This document shows, piece by piece, positions 37,758 through 46,365 of a DNA stretch of 64,000 nt. The notes below the pieces were generated by a model that was not told the origin of the DNA, ran no database searches, and saw nothing but the letters and a program-made list of their open reading frames with translations. The DNA comes from an uncultured Flavobacteriaceae bacterium (GTDB lineage Bacteria > Bacteroidota > Bacteroidia > Flavobacteriales > Flavobacteriaceae). Where the stretch lies: the NCBI GenBank assembly GCA_943842245.1, contig CALTAJ010000002.1, positions 583,596-647,595 of the forward strand. The letters run 5' to 3'. Position numbers and translations under genes: made by a program. Every line of letters begins with the position of its first letter. Position 1 is the stretch's first letter.

Positions 37758-38099
37758 AATTAAAGTACAGGCATTTTCCCAAAAAATTCCTGAAGCACTT
37801 AGTTTTTTAGCAAAAATTTTATTTTCAGTTCCAGGGTTAAAAATAATACGATGTGGTTTTAGCTTTAAAATAAAATCGAGGTATTGATCTTGTTTTTGTG
37901 GAGCTAAATAAAGTGAAATGGTGTGAATATCTTTCAGAACTGTAAATGGAGCTACAATTTTAATATTAGCAATTTTTCCTTCTTTTATCCCCATAGGAAT
38001 TACATCTATACCTGCATTAAATAGGCTAATAACAGCTTTAAAAGAATAGCGTTCATTATTTGGTGAAGCCCCAAGAATAAGAGTTTTATAATTTACCAT
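37728..38099 (-). CDS. CoA-binding (YccU-like) domain protein
   Basis: From the ATG giving MVNYKTLILGASPNNERYSF this is a 123-residue single-domain protein. It has a Rossmann-like fold with the GASPNNERYSFKAV nucleotide loop, VIPMGIKEG, and RIIFNPGTENK near the C-terminus, typical of small CoA-binding proteins related to the succinyl-CoA synthetase alpha N-domain. A longer reading with seven extra residues lies inside fabH and is less likely. The start overlaps the fabH stop by seven bases, so translation is coupled. The function beyond CoA binding is unknown. Confidence 0.85.
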   Translation of the reverse strand: MVNYKTLILGASPNNERYSFKAVISLFNAGIDVIPMGIKEGKIANIKIVAPFTVLKDIHTISLYLAPQKQDQYLDFILKLKPHRIIFNPGTENKIFAKKLSASGIFWENACTLILLSTNQYQT

Positions 38100-39100
38100 T
38101 GAATCATGATACTCCCCCATGTAAAGCCACTTCCAAAAGCAGCTAATACAACTTTATTTCCCTTTTCAATTTTACCTTCTTCCCAAGCTTCAGTTAGAGC
38201 GATCGGAATTGAAGCAGCAGTAGTGTTCCCATAACGCTGAATATTATTATAAACTTGATTGTCACTAAGTCCAAATTTCTTTTGAACAAATTCAGCAATA
38301 CGAAGGTTAGCTTGATGAGGAATCAGCATATCAATTTCGTTTGGCTTCCAGCCTACTTTTTTTAATCCTGCATTAATAACTTCAGTAAAACGAACTACAG
38401 CATTTTTAAATACAAACTGACCATTCATAAAAGGATAATATGATATGTCTTCTGGATTATTTTCTTTCATAATCTCAGGAACCCATCGACCTGTGCTAGG
38501 TCCGATAAGAGAGAGCTCTTTCGCATGTTTTCCCTCGGAATGCAATTGTGAGTTTAGAATACCTATTGAATTACTTTCAGTTCGAGTCATTACAACAGCA
38601 CCAGCTCCATCACCAAAAATTACTGATATATTCCTGCCACGAGTTGTCATATCAAGACCTCCAGAATGAAATTCCGAGCCAATGACTAAAACATTTTTAT
38701 ACATTCCGGTTTTAATAAACTGGTCTGCAGTAGCAACTGCATAAACAAATCCAGAACATTGCATACGGATATCCATTGCTGGACAATCTGGAATATTTAA
38801 AGCCTCTTGTACAAGGACCCCTGAACCAGGAAAATAATAATCTGGACTTAGTGTAGCAAACAAAATTAAATCAATATCCTTGGCTAATAATCCAGATCGT
38901 TCAATCGCAATTTTGGAAGCCTTAACTCCCATTGATGAAGTAGAATCTTTACTTCCCTTAGAAATGTGACGTCGTTCTTTAATTCCAGTTCGTTCTTGAA
39001 TCCAATCATCTGAAGTTTCCATAATACTTTCTAAATCAGAGTTCTTGACAACGTTATCTGGCAAGTATTTTCCGAGTCCAATAATTTTTGAATTATACAT
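38093..39100 (-). CDS. fabH: 3-oxoacyl-ACP synthase III (KAS III)
   Basis: FabH starts fatty-acid synthesis by condensing an acyl-CoA primer with malonyl-ACP. It has 335 residues. The catalytic cysteine is Cys115 in RMQCSGFVYA, the His is in LIPHQANLRI (about 260) and the Asn in RYGNTTAASIP (about 290). The N-terminus MYNSKIIGLGKYLPDN and TGIKERR are conserved. In flavobacteria a FabH of this kind often uses branched-chain primers, but specificity cannot be read here. The plsX/rpmF genes often found next to fabH are absent. It overlaps the CoA-binding gene by 7 bases. Confidence 0.93.
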   Translation of the reverse strand: MYNSKIIGLGKYLPDNVVKNSDLESIMETSDDWIQERTGIKERRHISKGSKDSTSSMGVKASKIAIERSGLLAKDIDLILFATLSPDYYFPGSGVLVQEALNIPDCPAMDIRMQCSGFVYAVATADQFIKTGMYKNVLVIGSEFHSGGLDMTTRGRNISVIFGDGAGAVVMTRTESNSIGILNSQLHSEGKHAKELSLIGPSTGRWVPEIMKENNPEDISYYPFMNGQFVFKNAVVRFTEVINAGLKKVGWKPNEIDMLIPHQANLRIAEFVQKKFGLSDNQVYNNIQRYGNTTAASIPIALTEAWEEGKIEKGNKVVLAAFGSGFTWGSIMIQW

Positions 39101-39222
39101 CTTTATATAAATTATATTGAAAAGTACATTTTTTTAGATAGGAAAACGAATTCCTTCTAAACAGAAGTTATTTATGTATGTGCTTTGAAAAAATTCTACT
39201 TTTAAAATTTGATCACAAATAG

Positions 39223-39261
39223 TGCCATGTTGTCATATTTTCAATTTTGGTATTTTATTTG
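39223..39261 (+). promoter_or_regulatory. htpG promoter with a TGnCA-N3-TGnCA element at -33
   Basis: TGCCATGTTGTCA (39223-39235) matches the hsp20 element at 11 of 13 bases and keeps its symmetrical TGnCA-N3-TGnCA core. Its right half provides a -33 TTG (39230-39232). After 21 bases comes TTTATTTG (39254-39261), 7 of 8 matches to TAnnTTTG. Transcription would start about 25 bases before the htpG ATG. Confidence 0.5.
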
Positions 39262-39289
39262 TAAATAGTTTTTATAAATTATAATAATT

Positions 39290-41170
39290 ATGAGTACTGG
39301 AAAAATAAATGTAGCTGTTGAAAATATATTTCCGTTAATAAAGAAATTTCTTTATAGCGATCATGAAATCTTTTTAAGAGAATTAATATCAAACGCTACA
39401 GATGCTACGACTAAAATTAAGCACTTAAGTAGCCTTGGTGAAATTAAGGGAGACTTAGGTGATCTACAAATTGAGGTTAAAGTAGATAAAAAAGGTAAAA
39501 AACTTCATATAATTGATCGTGGTATCGGAATGACTCACGAAGAAGTTCAAAAATACATTAATGAAGTAGCTTTTTCTGGAGCGGAAGAGTTTTTGGATCA
39601 ATATAAAGACTCTGCAAAAGATAGTGGTATAATTGGACACTTTGGTTTAGGTTTTTACTCAGCATTTATGGTTGCTGAAAAAGTAGAAATTATAACAAAA
39701 ACTCACAAGGATGAGCCTGCAGCGCACTGGATATGTGATGGATCACCAGAATACAGTCTTAAAAAATCGAAAAAAGATATTCGTGGAACAGAGATTATTT
39801 TACATATTGACAAAGACTCAAAAGAGTTTTTAGAGGATACTCGTATTGGAGAATTGCTTAAAAAATATAATAAGTTTATGCCCATTCCAATAAAGTTTGG
39901 AACCAAAGAAGAAACGCTTCCTCTTCCCGATGGAGCAGAAAAAGACGCAGAGCCTGAAAAAATAACAGTAGACAATATAATTAATAATCCAGATCCTGCA
40001 TGGACAAAAAAACCAGCGGATCTTAAAGATGAAAATTATAAATCTTTTTATAGGGAGTTATATCCGATGCAATTTGAAGAACCATTATTCAATATTCATT
40101 TAAATGTAGACTACCCTTTTAATTTAACTGGAATTCTATACTTTCCCAAGCTTAATAATGATATAAATATTCAAAAGGATCGTATCCAACTTTATCAAAA
40201 CCAAGTTTTTGTAACAGATAATGTTGAAGGAATTGTTCCTGAATTTTTAACCCTCCTTCGTGGGGTGATTGATTCACCAGATATTCCTTTAAACGTATCT
40301 AGAAGTTACCTTCAAGCTGACGGAGCAGTAAAAAAAATAAGTAACTACATAACCAGAAAGGTAGCTGACAAATTGAAAAGCCTCTTTAAAAATGATCGAA
40401 AAGGTTTTGAAGAAAAGTGGAACGATATTAAAGTAGTTATCGAATATGGGATGTTAAGTGAAGATAAGTTTTATGAAAAAGCTGATAGTTTTGCTCTCTA
40501 CCCAACCACAGATGGTGAATTTTTTACTTTTGATGAACTTAAAGAGAATACTAAAGACCTACAAACTGATAAAGATGATAAATTGGTTATTCTTTATTCT
40601 TCAGATATTGATGCGCAACATAGTTATATTAAACAAGCTAATGCTAAGGGATATAAAGTTTTATTATTAGACTCCCCTATAATTGGACATCTTATCCAAA
40701 AAATAGAGGGTAACAAAGAAAATATATCTTTCGCACGAGTTGATGGAGATACTTTAGAAAACTTAATAAAAAAAGATGAAGCCATCATTTCTAAAATCTC
40801 TGATAAGGAAAAAGAAACTTTAAAGCCAATTATTGAAGAAGTAGTAAAAGAAGGCGGATATACAGTCCAATTAGAGCCTTTAGATAGTCAAAGTTTACCT
40901 TTCGTATTAACCCAACCTGAATTTATGAGACGCATGAAAGAAATGCAACAAACTGGCGGTGGAGGTATGATGGGAAATATGCCTGACATGTATAATTTAG
41001 TAGTAAACACTAATCATGAACTGGTAGGGCAGATTTTAAATACTAAAACAAAAAAGAAGAAGGAGCGCCTTATTCAACAAGCTCTTGATTTGGCTAAGCT
41101 TTCCCAAAATCTTTTAAAAGGAGAGGCCTTAACACAATTTATTCAACGAAGTGTTGAATTAATTAAATAA
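39290..41170 (+). CDS. htpG: Chaperone protein HtpG (Hsp90)
   Basis: HtpG is the bacterial Hsp90, an ATP-dependent dimeric chaperone in the cytoplasm. It has 626 residues, a normal length. The GHKL ATPase domain (1 to about 215) shows LRELISNATDA, the IDRGIGMTHEEV metal/ATP motif and GIIGHFGLGFYSAFMVA. The middle domain contains RGVIDSPDIPLNVSRSYLQ. The C-terminal dimerisation domain (about 520-626) includes a glycine/methionine-rich loop (TGGGGMMGNMPDM). It has its own heat-shock-like promoter and a strong terminator, so it is probably transcribed alone. Confidence 0.97.
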   Translation: MSTGKINVAVENIFPLIKKFLYSDHEIFLRELISNATDATTKIKHLSSLGEIKGDLGDLQIEVKVDKKGKKLHIIDRGIGMTHEEVQKYINEVAFSGAEEFLDQYKDSAKDSGIIGHFGLGFYSAFMVAEKVEIITKTHKDEPAAHWICDGSPEYSLKKSKKDIRGTEIILHIDKDSKEFLEDTRIGELLKKYNKFMPIPIKFGTKEETLPLPDGAEKDAEPEKITVDNIINNPDPAWTKKPADLKDENYKSFYRELYPMQFEEPLFNIHLNVDYPFNLTGILYFPKLNNDINIQKDRIQLYQNQVFVTDNVEGIVPEFLTLLRGVIDSPDIPLNVSRSYLQADGAVKKISNYITRKVADKLKSLFKNDRKGFEEKWNDIKVVIEYGMLSEDKFYEKADSFALYPTTDGEFFTFDELKENTKDLQTDKDDKLVILYSSDIDAQHSYIKQANAKGYKVLLLDSPIIGHLIQKIEGNKENISFARVDGDTLENLIKKDEAIISKISDKEKETLKPIIEEVVKEGGYTVQLEPLDSQSLPFVLTQPEFMRRMKEMQQTGGGGMMGNMPDMYNLVVNTNHELVGQILNTKTKKKKERLIQQALDLAKLSQNLLKGEALTQFIQRSVELIK

Positions 41171-41199
41171 AAAAGATTGCCTTCGGGCAATTTTTTTTT
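41171..41199 (+). terminator. Intrinsic terminator of htpG
   Basis: The stem GATTGCC / GGCAATT closes on a stable TTCG tetraloop (82-85 of this block, i.e. 41182-41185) and is followed by nine T residues, starting right after the htpG stop. Confidence 0.93.
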
Positions 41200-41219
41200 A
41201 GTGTTAACTTAATTATAAT

Positions 41220-41828
41220 ATGATTAAACCAATTGTACTTCCAGGTAATGGTTCCACTTGTGAATTTCCAGGTGCAAGCTTACGCTATTTTGAATCTTTC
41301 TTTTCAAAAAAAGAAACTAACAGGTATTTTAAGCAACTTAAAGATGAAACTCTTTGGCAACAAGATTCCATTACTGTTTATGGGAAAAAATATTCTCAGC
41401 CTAGACTAACAGCTTTGTATGCGAACAACTCTTTACCTTACTCCTACTCTGGAATTACCATGCATCCACATCGAATCACACCTCTTCTATTTGAAATTCA
41501 AAATCGTGTACAAAGTATAATTAATATTGAATTCACAACCGTATTACTCAATCTATATCGAAATGGAAAAGATAGTAATGGATGGCATGCTGATAATGAA
41601 AAAGAGTTAGGTGAAAACCCAGCTATCGCCTCAGTGAGTTTTGGAGCAGAGAGGTTTTTCCACTTAAAACATAAAAATCAAAAAGAGCTAAGGTTGAAAA
41701 TTCCCTTAACATCGGGAAGTTTATTATTGATGGAGGGAGAAACTCAAACCCACTGGCTTCATCAAGTTGCTAAAACTAGTAAACTTGTAGGACCCAGGAT
41801 TAATTTAACCTTTCGTAAAATTATTTAA
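41220..41828 (+). CDS. AlkB-family 2-oxoglutarate/Fe(II) dioxygenase (alkylation repair)
   Basis: This 202-residue protein has the 2OG-Fe(II) oxygenase core of AlkB-type DNA repair enzymes, which oxidatively remove methyl groups from bases such as 1-methyladenine. The iron-binding motif is HAD (His123, Asp125 in NGWHADNEKELG), the distal His is in THWLHQVAK (about 182), and the 2-oxoglutarate-binding arginines lie in VGPRINLTFRKI. The substrate-recognition segments PRLTALYANN and PYSYSG resemble eukaryotic ALKBH2/3-like bacterial members. It follows the htpG terminator and converges on the S1/P1 nuclease gene with an 8-base overlap. Confidence 0.92.
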   Translation: MIKPIVLPGNGSTCEFPGASLRYFESFFSKKETNRYFKQLKDETLWQQDSITVYGKKYSQPRLTALYANNSLPYSYSGITMHPHRITPLLFEIQNRVQSIINIEFTTVLLNLYRNGKDSNGWHADNEKELGENPAIASVSFGAERFFHLKHKNQKELRLKIPLTSGSLLLMEGETQTHWLHQVAKTSKLVGPRINLTFRKII

Positions 41829-42591
41829 AAATATCATCAAGCAGATAAGCTAGTCGAAGACCAGCTTTAAGCAATTGTAAGCGGATCGTTTCAAAGTTTT
41901 CGTAACGATACCGGTAACCTAAATTGACGTTTTCCGGTAGATCATTATAAATCTTTTTCGTTATTTTATGTGTTTCCTCTATCCAAATTGAAATTGGACT
42001 AGATGCGAATTCTCTTTGTTGAGCTTGTGATAATCTTGGTAAATTTTTTGACAATTCAGTATAACTAAGCTTACTACTATCTATTAGATCGCTATCCCAA
42101 AGACGATGAAGATTTGAAATTTTACCAAACCATTTAATTTTGACATCATTTCCTCCTTTATCACTCTTTTTTCCTAAATGTAGGGGCTGATGTAGGTCAC
42201 CGATAAAATGAATTAGTAGCTTCAAATAAAATTTTTTATCTTTTTTAGAAGCTCTTTTACTTTTTAATACTTTAATACATTTACCAATAGCTTGAATAAT
42301 ATCACCTTTTGAGTTTTTCTTACTAGAATCATAATTCTCATCTAGTTCCATATTTGCATAATGCCAAGAATTATAAGCATCATATCTATAATCAGACTTA
42401 ATCTCATCGGCATAAGTAGAAATATATGCAATTGAAGCTCCCTCTAAAAGATCTTCAATCGCTATTTGTGTTTTTTTAGAAATGTGCTGAGCAGCAACTT
42501 CTCCAACAGTACGATGGCCAGTTGTTCCCCAATCCAAAAATTCATCTGAAGAAACAAGAAAACCTAAAATAAAAATGAACCCAACTTTCAT
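41821..42591 (-). CDS. Exported S1/P1-type zinc nuclease
   Basis: This 256-residue nuclease has an N-terminal signal (MKVGFIFILGFLVSS). The mature protein begins close to DWGTTGHRTVGEVAAQHI, which carries the N-terminal Trp and the first zinc ligand His. Further ligands are in YADEIKSD, WHYANMEL and HFIGDLHQPLHLG, and the late HRLWDSDLID segment is also conserved. The family degrades single-stranded DNA and RNA at phosphodiester and 3'-phosphate positions. Export suggests extracellular or periplasmic nucleic-acid scavenging for phosphate or nucleosides. Its 3' end overlaps alkB; the two are transcribed towards each other. Confidence 0.93.
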   Translation of the reverse strand: MKVGFIFILGFLVSSDEFLDWGTTGHRTVGEVAAQHISKKTQIAIEDLLEGASIAYISTYADEIKSDYRYDAYNSWHYANMELDENYDSSKKNSKGDIIQAIGKCIKVLKSKRASKKDKKFYLKLLIHFIGDLHQPLHLGKKSDKGGNDVKIKWFGKISNLHRLWDSDLIDSSKLSYTELSKNLPRLSQAQQREFASSPISIWIEETHKITKKIYNDLPENVNLGYRYRYENFETIRLQLLKAGLRLAYLLDDIFK

Positions 42592-42678
42592 TTTGTTAAA
42601 ATATAATTTAAATTTAATTCTTATTTTACATATTCTGTCTTATTCTAAAAGATCACTAATTTTATCTCAAAAAAACTG

Positions 42679-44886
42679 TTGAAAAAACAAAACCTTTTTC
42701 AATTTCTCTTTTTATTGATTAGCGCGCTGGTTTTCAGTCAAGAAAAAGAAATAGAATTTTTAATCCCTTCTATCCAATCAGACATAACTATTGATGGTGT
42801 CGGAAATGAAAAGGAATGGGGAAAAAGTGATTGGCAATCAGAATTTTGGCTATGGAGACCAAATGATAGCCTTAAAGCAAACAAACAAACTAGATTTAAG
42901 GTTTTAAAAAATGAAAAAAATCTTTACATTTTTATAGAGCTATTTACAGATGGGATTAAATTCAGTACTCCAAGCTTAAAGCGTGACTTTGACACATTTG
43001 GTGCTGAAGCTATAACTCTTCTTTTTGACACCTTTAATGATGGAACTAATGCATTTTCATTTACAACAAATCCTTTAGGTTTAAAAAAAGAAGGCCTTAT
43101 ATCAGGTGGAAATCAAAATTATAGAACTGACAGAAATTATTCATGGGATACTAAATGGTTTGTTGAATCAAAAATATATGATAACCGCTACACCGTTGAA
43201 ATTCAAATTCCGCTCACCTCACTATTTTATAATAACTCAAGTGATTTTTGGCGTTTTAATATTTACAGAGGGAATGCACAAAATAATGAATATAGTGTTT
43301 GGGCGAAAACCCCTCTAAACCAAACTATTGGAAATTTAGGATTTATGGGGAAGATGGTTTTTGAAACCCCTCTTAAAAAAGCAAGAAATCCCATTTCAAT
43401 AATCCCTTATATTAGTGGTTTAGCATTTAAAGACTTTGAGAGTATTAGTTCAGCTTCAAATTTTTCCTTAGGAGGAGATGCTAAAATTCCAATTGGAAAT
43501 GCACTAAATCTAGATTTGACTTTTGATCCTGATTTTTCTCAAGTTGAAGTCGATGATCAAGTAGTGAACTTAACCAGATTTGCAATTGCACTTCCTGAAA
43601 AACGACAATTTTTCACTCAAAATGACGATCTTTTTAAAGATTTTGGATCCACTAGAGATGTCGTCCCTTTTTTCTCAAGAAGAATAGGTGTTGCCAAGGA
43701 TTTAGAGGGAAACACTATAGAAAATAAAATCATTTATGGAGCACGATTAAGTGGTAAGTTAAATTCTAATTTACGTGTTGGATTTTTAAATATTATAACT
43801 GACGAAGATGTAGAAAATGAAATTGCTTCAAATTTAAATACTGTTTTTACTCTTAGACAAAAAGTGTTTGATAGATCGAATATTAGTTTCTTTTTTTTGG
43901 ATCAAAGAGCGGTAAAAGATTATACTTTTATGAATAATGAAGAAAGAAAAAATAGCGTTACTGGTGTCGAGTACAACTTGATATCTATTGATAGTAAATG
44001 GTCAGGACGTGCTTTTTTTCACAAATCATTTACAGAAGGTTTAAATGGTGATGATCAGATTGTAGGTATGAGACTTGAACGAAATTCGCTTCGCCATAAA
44101 GCTGGGATGGAATGGGTTCATGGGGGAGACGATTTCCGATCGAATCTAGGATTTTTTAGACGTACTGGATTTTTAAAACTTTCTCCAGAATACACCTTTA
44201 GAATATACCCTAAAAATGTCGATATAACAAGTTATAGTTTTACGCAAAGAGGATTTTTTGTTTATGATACTGCAAATGATTATTTAATGACAGATAGAGT
44301 TTTTATTACTACAATAAGAAAAAGTTTTCTAAATTTTAGTAGTCTCTCACTAGATTATACAAATCGTTATATTTATTTAATATCAGATTTTAATCCAACC
44401 AGAAGTCCAGAAGGGATTTTTCTTCCTTCTGGCACAGATTATTCATATGGTGATTTGGAACTTTCATACCGCTCAGACCAAAGAAAATTTTTTAACCTTG
44501 ATTCTAAAGTTTCTTATGGGACTTTTTATAACGGTACAAAATTTACAATAGAAAATGAGATTAAATGGAGAAAACAGCCTATTGTAAATGCTAGTATGAT
44601 TCTTAATTTTAATGCAATTAAATTACCTGAACCATATACATCGAAAAAAATCTGGCTTGTTAGTCCAAAGATTGATTTTACTTTTACAAAAACAATTTCT
44701 TGGACTACTTTTATTCAGTATAATTCCCAAGGCGAAAACCTAGGTATCAATTCTAGAATGCAGTGGAGGTTTGCCCCTTTATCAGACTTGTTTTTGGTTT
44801 ATAATGACAATTACATCAGTACAGACAATTTTTCCCCAAGATATCGTAGTTTTAACCTTAAATTAACTTATTGGATTAATATTTAA
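42679..44886 (+). CDS. DUF5916 / carbohydrate-binding family 9-like outer-membrane protein
   Basis: This 735-residue protein has a signal peptide (MKKQNLFQFLFLLISALVFSQ). A CBM9-like beta-sandwich follows (about 28-215, DITIDGVGNEKEWGKSDW, ETPNG-like strands and FNIYRGNAQNNEYSVWAKTP). The rest (about 235-735) matches the DUF5916 region and ends in alternating aromatic/polar strands (SFNLKLTYWINI), suggesting an outer-membrane beta-barrel. No start ATG fits the signal peptide: the codon is TTG at 42679, and upstream in-frame codons contain no ATG. Proteins of this kind may bind or move glycans or siderophores; the function is unknown. The DUF4369 lipoprotein gene follows after 2 bases. Confidence 0.85.
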   Translation: MKKQNLFQFLFLLISALVFSQEKEIEFLIPSIQSDITIDGVGNEKEWGKSDWQSEFWLWRPNDSLKANKQTRFKVLKNEKNLYIFIELFTDGIKFSTPSLKRDFDTFGAEAITLLFDTFNDGTNAFSFTTNPLGLKKEGLISGGNQNYRTDRNYSWDTKWFVESKIYDNRYTVEIQIPLTSLFYNNSSDFWRFNIYRGNAQNNEYSVWAKTPLNQTIGNLGFMGKMVFETPLKKARNPISIIPYISGLAFKDFESISSASNFSLGGDAKIPIGNALNLDLTFDPDFSQVEVDDQVVNLTRFAIALPEKRQFFTQNDDLFKDFGSTRDVVPFFSRRIGVAKDLEGNTIENKIIYGARLSGKLNSNLRVGFLNIITDEDVENEIASNLNTVFTLRQKVFDRSNISFFFLDQRAVKDYTFMNNEERKNSVTGVEYNLISIDSKWSGRAFFHKSFTEGLNGDDQIVGMRLERNSLRHKAGMEWVHGGDDFRSNLGFFRRTGFLKLSPEYTFRIYPKNVDITSYSFTQRGFFVYDTANDYLMTDRVFITTIRKSFLNFSSLSLDYTNRYIYLISDFNPTRSPEGIFLPSGTDYSYGDLELSYRSDQRKFFNLDSKVSYGTFYNGTKFTIENEIKWRKQPIVNASMILNFNAIKLPEPYTSKKIWLVSPKIDFTFTKTISWTTFIQYNSQGENLGINSRMQWRFAPLSDLFLVYNDNYISTDNFSPRYRSFNLKLTYWINI

Positions 44887-44888
44887 AT

Positions 44889-45617
44889 ATGACAAAACAT
44901 CACATAACTTTTTTAGTAATCTTTTGTGGGTTATTAACTTTCTCTTGTGAGAAAAAAGAAAAAAATTCAGATAATCTAATGATTGTTAATGGAAGTATAG
45001 ATGGACTGAGAAAAGGAACCTTATACCTTCAAAAGATACAAGACACAGTACTTGTAAACATCGATTCAATTCAAATCAATGGAATCCCAAATTTTGAATT
45101 TCGGACACCAATTGAAACAGCAGAGGTTTTTTATCTATATCTAGACAAAGAAGATGGAGACAGTTTGAATGATCGTATTTTATTTTTCGGAGAAAAAGGA
45201 GCTATTCAAATCAAAACCCTTTTAAATACATTCGAAAGCAGTGCTAAAATAATTGGGTCAAAAAATCAAGAATTACTTCAAGAATTTAATTCATTTAATA
45301 GAAAATTCAATGATCAAAATTTAGACTTAATGAAAAAGTTCTACGAGTCTAAAATTGAAGGAAACCCTAAACTTACAGATTCTTTACAACAAAAAATGGA
45401 TAATCTTTTAAAAAGAAGATACTTATATACCATAAATTTTGCTGCTCAAAATACTAATGAAAATATAGCACCATACTTAGCATTGACTCACGTCTATAAT
45501 GCAAATATTTCATTGTTAGACTCAATAGCAATAAAAATGACTGAAAAAGTTAGTAATTCTAAATACGGAAAAGAGTTCTTGACTTTTTTAGAACGACGTC
45601 GAGATCAAGAAAATTAA
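44889..45617 (+). CDS. DUF4369 lipoprotein
   Basis: This 242-residue lipoprotein has the lipobox in MTKHHITFLVIFCGLLTFSC (Cys20), followed by a charged linker. The DUF4369 domain (about 30-125) has GSIDGLRKGTLYLQKIQD and FEFRTPIETAEVFYLYLD. The C-terminal half is helical and charged. In Bacteroidota this domain is usually fused to a thioredoxin-like domain; here the thioredoxin part is missing, so no redox motif is present. It begins 2 bases after the DUF5916 gene, so the two are probably coexpressed at the envelope. Function unknown. Confidence 0.83.
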   Translation: MTKHHITFLVIFCGLLTFSCEKKEKNSDNLMIVNGSIDGLRKGTLYLQKIQDTVLVNIDSIQINGIPNFEFRTPIETAEVFYLYLDKEDGDSLNDRILFFGEKGAIQIKTLLNTFESSAKIIGSKNQELLQEFNSFNRKFNDQNLDLMKKFYESKIEGNPKLTDSLQQKMDNLLKRRYLYTINFAAQNTNENIAPYLALTHVYNANISLLDSIAIKMTEKVSNSKYGKEFLTFLERRRDQEN

Positions 45618-45618
45618 A

Positions 45619-45885
45619 TTATAAAGCTGCAGACTTTTTCAATAAAGAATGCATTAATTTTCTATGTTCATGGTTAATAGCTTTAAACTTGCTTTTCAAA
45701 TCATCACCACTCACTGCATTAATTTTTACCATCAAATCATCAAAGGTTTGTATAGCTTCATCTATTAACTTTTCACTTTTTGCTAAATCACCATTAGGAT
45801 TCGATAGCTCCCATAAATAAATTTCCTCAATAAAATCCCCAATGTCATTATTAATTTCTTTTTTGAGTAGTCTAATGCTTGGCAT
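45619..45885 (-). CDS. Small conserved hypothetical protein, helical
   Basis: From the ATG giving MPSIRLLKKEINNDIGDFIEEIY this is an 88-residue protein; a longer start adds seven residues with no support. It is predicted to be nearly all helical, with charged/hydrophobic heptads, and has no cysteine, signal peptide or membrane segment. I know of similar short proteins in flavobacterial genomes next to core genes but no function. It ends 1 base from the convergent DUF4369 stop and lies 72 bases downstream of queD on the same strand. Confidence 0.6.
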   Translation of the reverse strand: MPSIRLLKKEINNDIGDFIEEIYLWELSNPNGDLAKSEKLIDEAIQTFDDLMVKINAVSGDDLKSKFKAINHEHRKLMHSLLKKSAAL

Positions 45886-45957
45886 AGTTTTTAAAATAAA
45901 TATCATTTGAAGATATATATTTTTTTAATTGAAATTAAGAAAAGGGATTTCTTTTTT

Positions 45958-46365
45958 TTAACCTGAATAACTCACGAAGTTTCTAGGAGTTTCATAAAGT
46001 GTAACCGCAAGTTCATGTTCAGGATTCATATGAGGCTTTAGAGCTTCATAAATAACAATTACCATGTTTTCTGCCGTAGGAATTTTATCATAAAACTCTG
46101 GAACTTCTTCATTTAAATTTTTATGATCCATCTTATCCTCTACTTCTTCTTTGATCAAGTCTTTTAAGATCTTCATGTCAATCACATAGCCAGTATCAGG
46201 ATTAATTATTCCTGTAACATGAACTACCAATTCATAATTGTGCCCATGAAAATGAGGATTGGAACACTTTCCAAAAATAGTTTGATTTTTTTCATCTGAC
46301 CAGTCTTTCCTATATAATCTATGTGCCGCATTAAAATGTGCTTTCCTACTTACAGTTACCTTCAT
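45958..46365 (-). CDS. queD: 6-carboxytetrahydropterin synthase (QueD-like)
   Basis: QueD converts dihydroneopterin triphosphate to 6-carboxytetrahydropterin in queuosine synthesis; the fold is shared with 6-pyruvoyltetrahydropterin synthase. It has 135 residues. The zinc ligands are His in KAHFNAAHRL (about 13-17) and the pair in PHFHGHNYEL (about 38-47). The catalytic cysteine is in FGKCSNPHFHGH, four residues before the His pair. The catalytic Asp/His region MDHKNLNEEVP and the late Glu in VTLYETPRNF are present. It overlaps idi by 4 bases (ATGA), so translation is coupled. The exact step (QueD or PTPS) is inferred. Confidence 0.88.
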   Translation of the reverse strand: MKVTVSRKAHFNAAHRLYRKDWSDEKNQTIFGKCSNPHFHGHNYELVVHVTGIINPDTGYVIDMKILKDLIKEEVEDKMDHKNLNEEVPEFYDKIPTAENMVIVIYEALKPHMNPEHELAVTLYETPRNFVSYSG

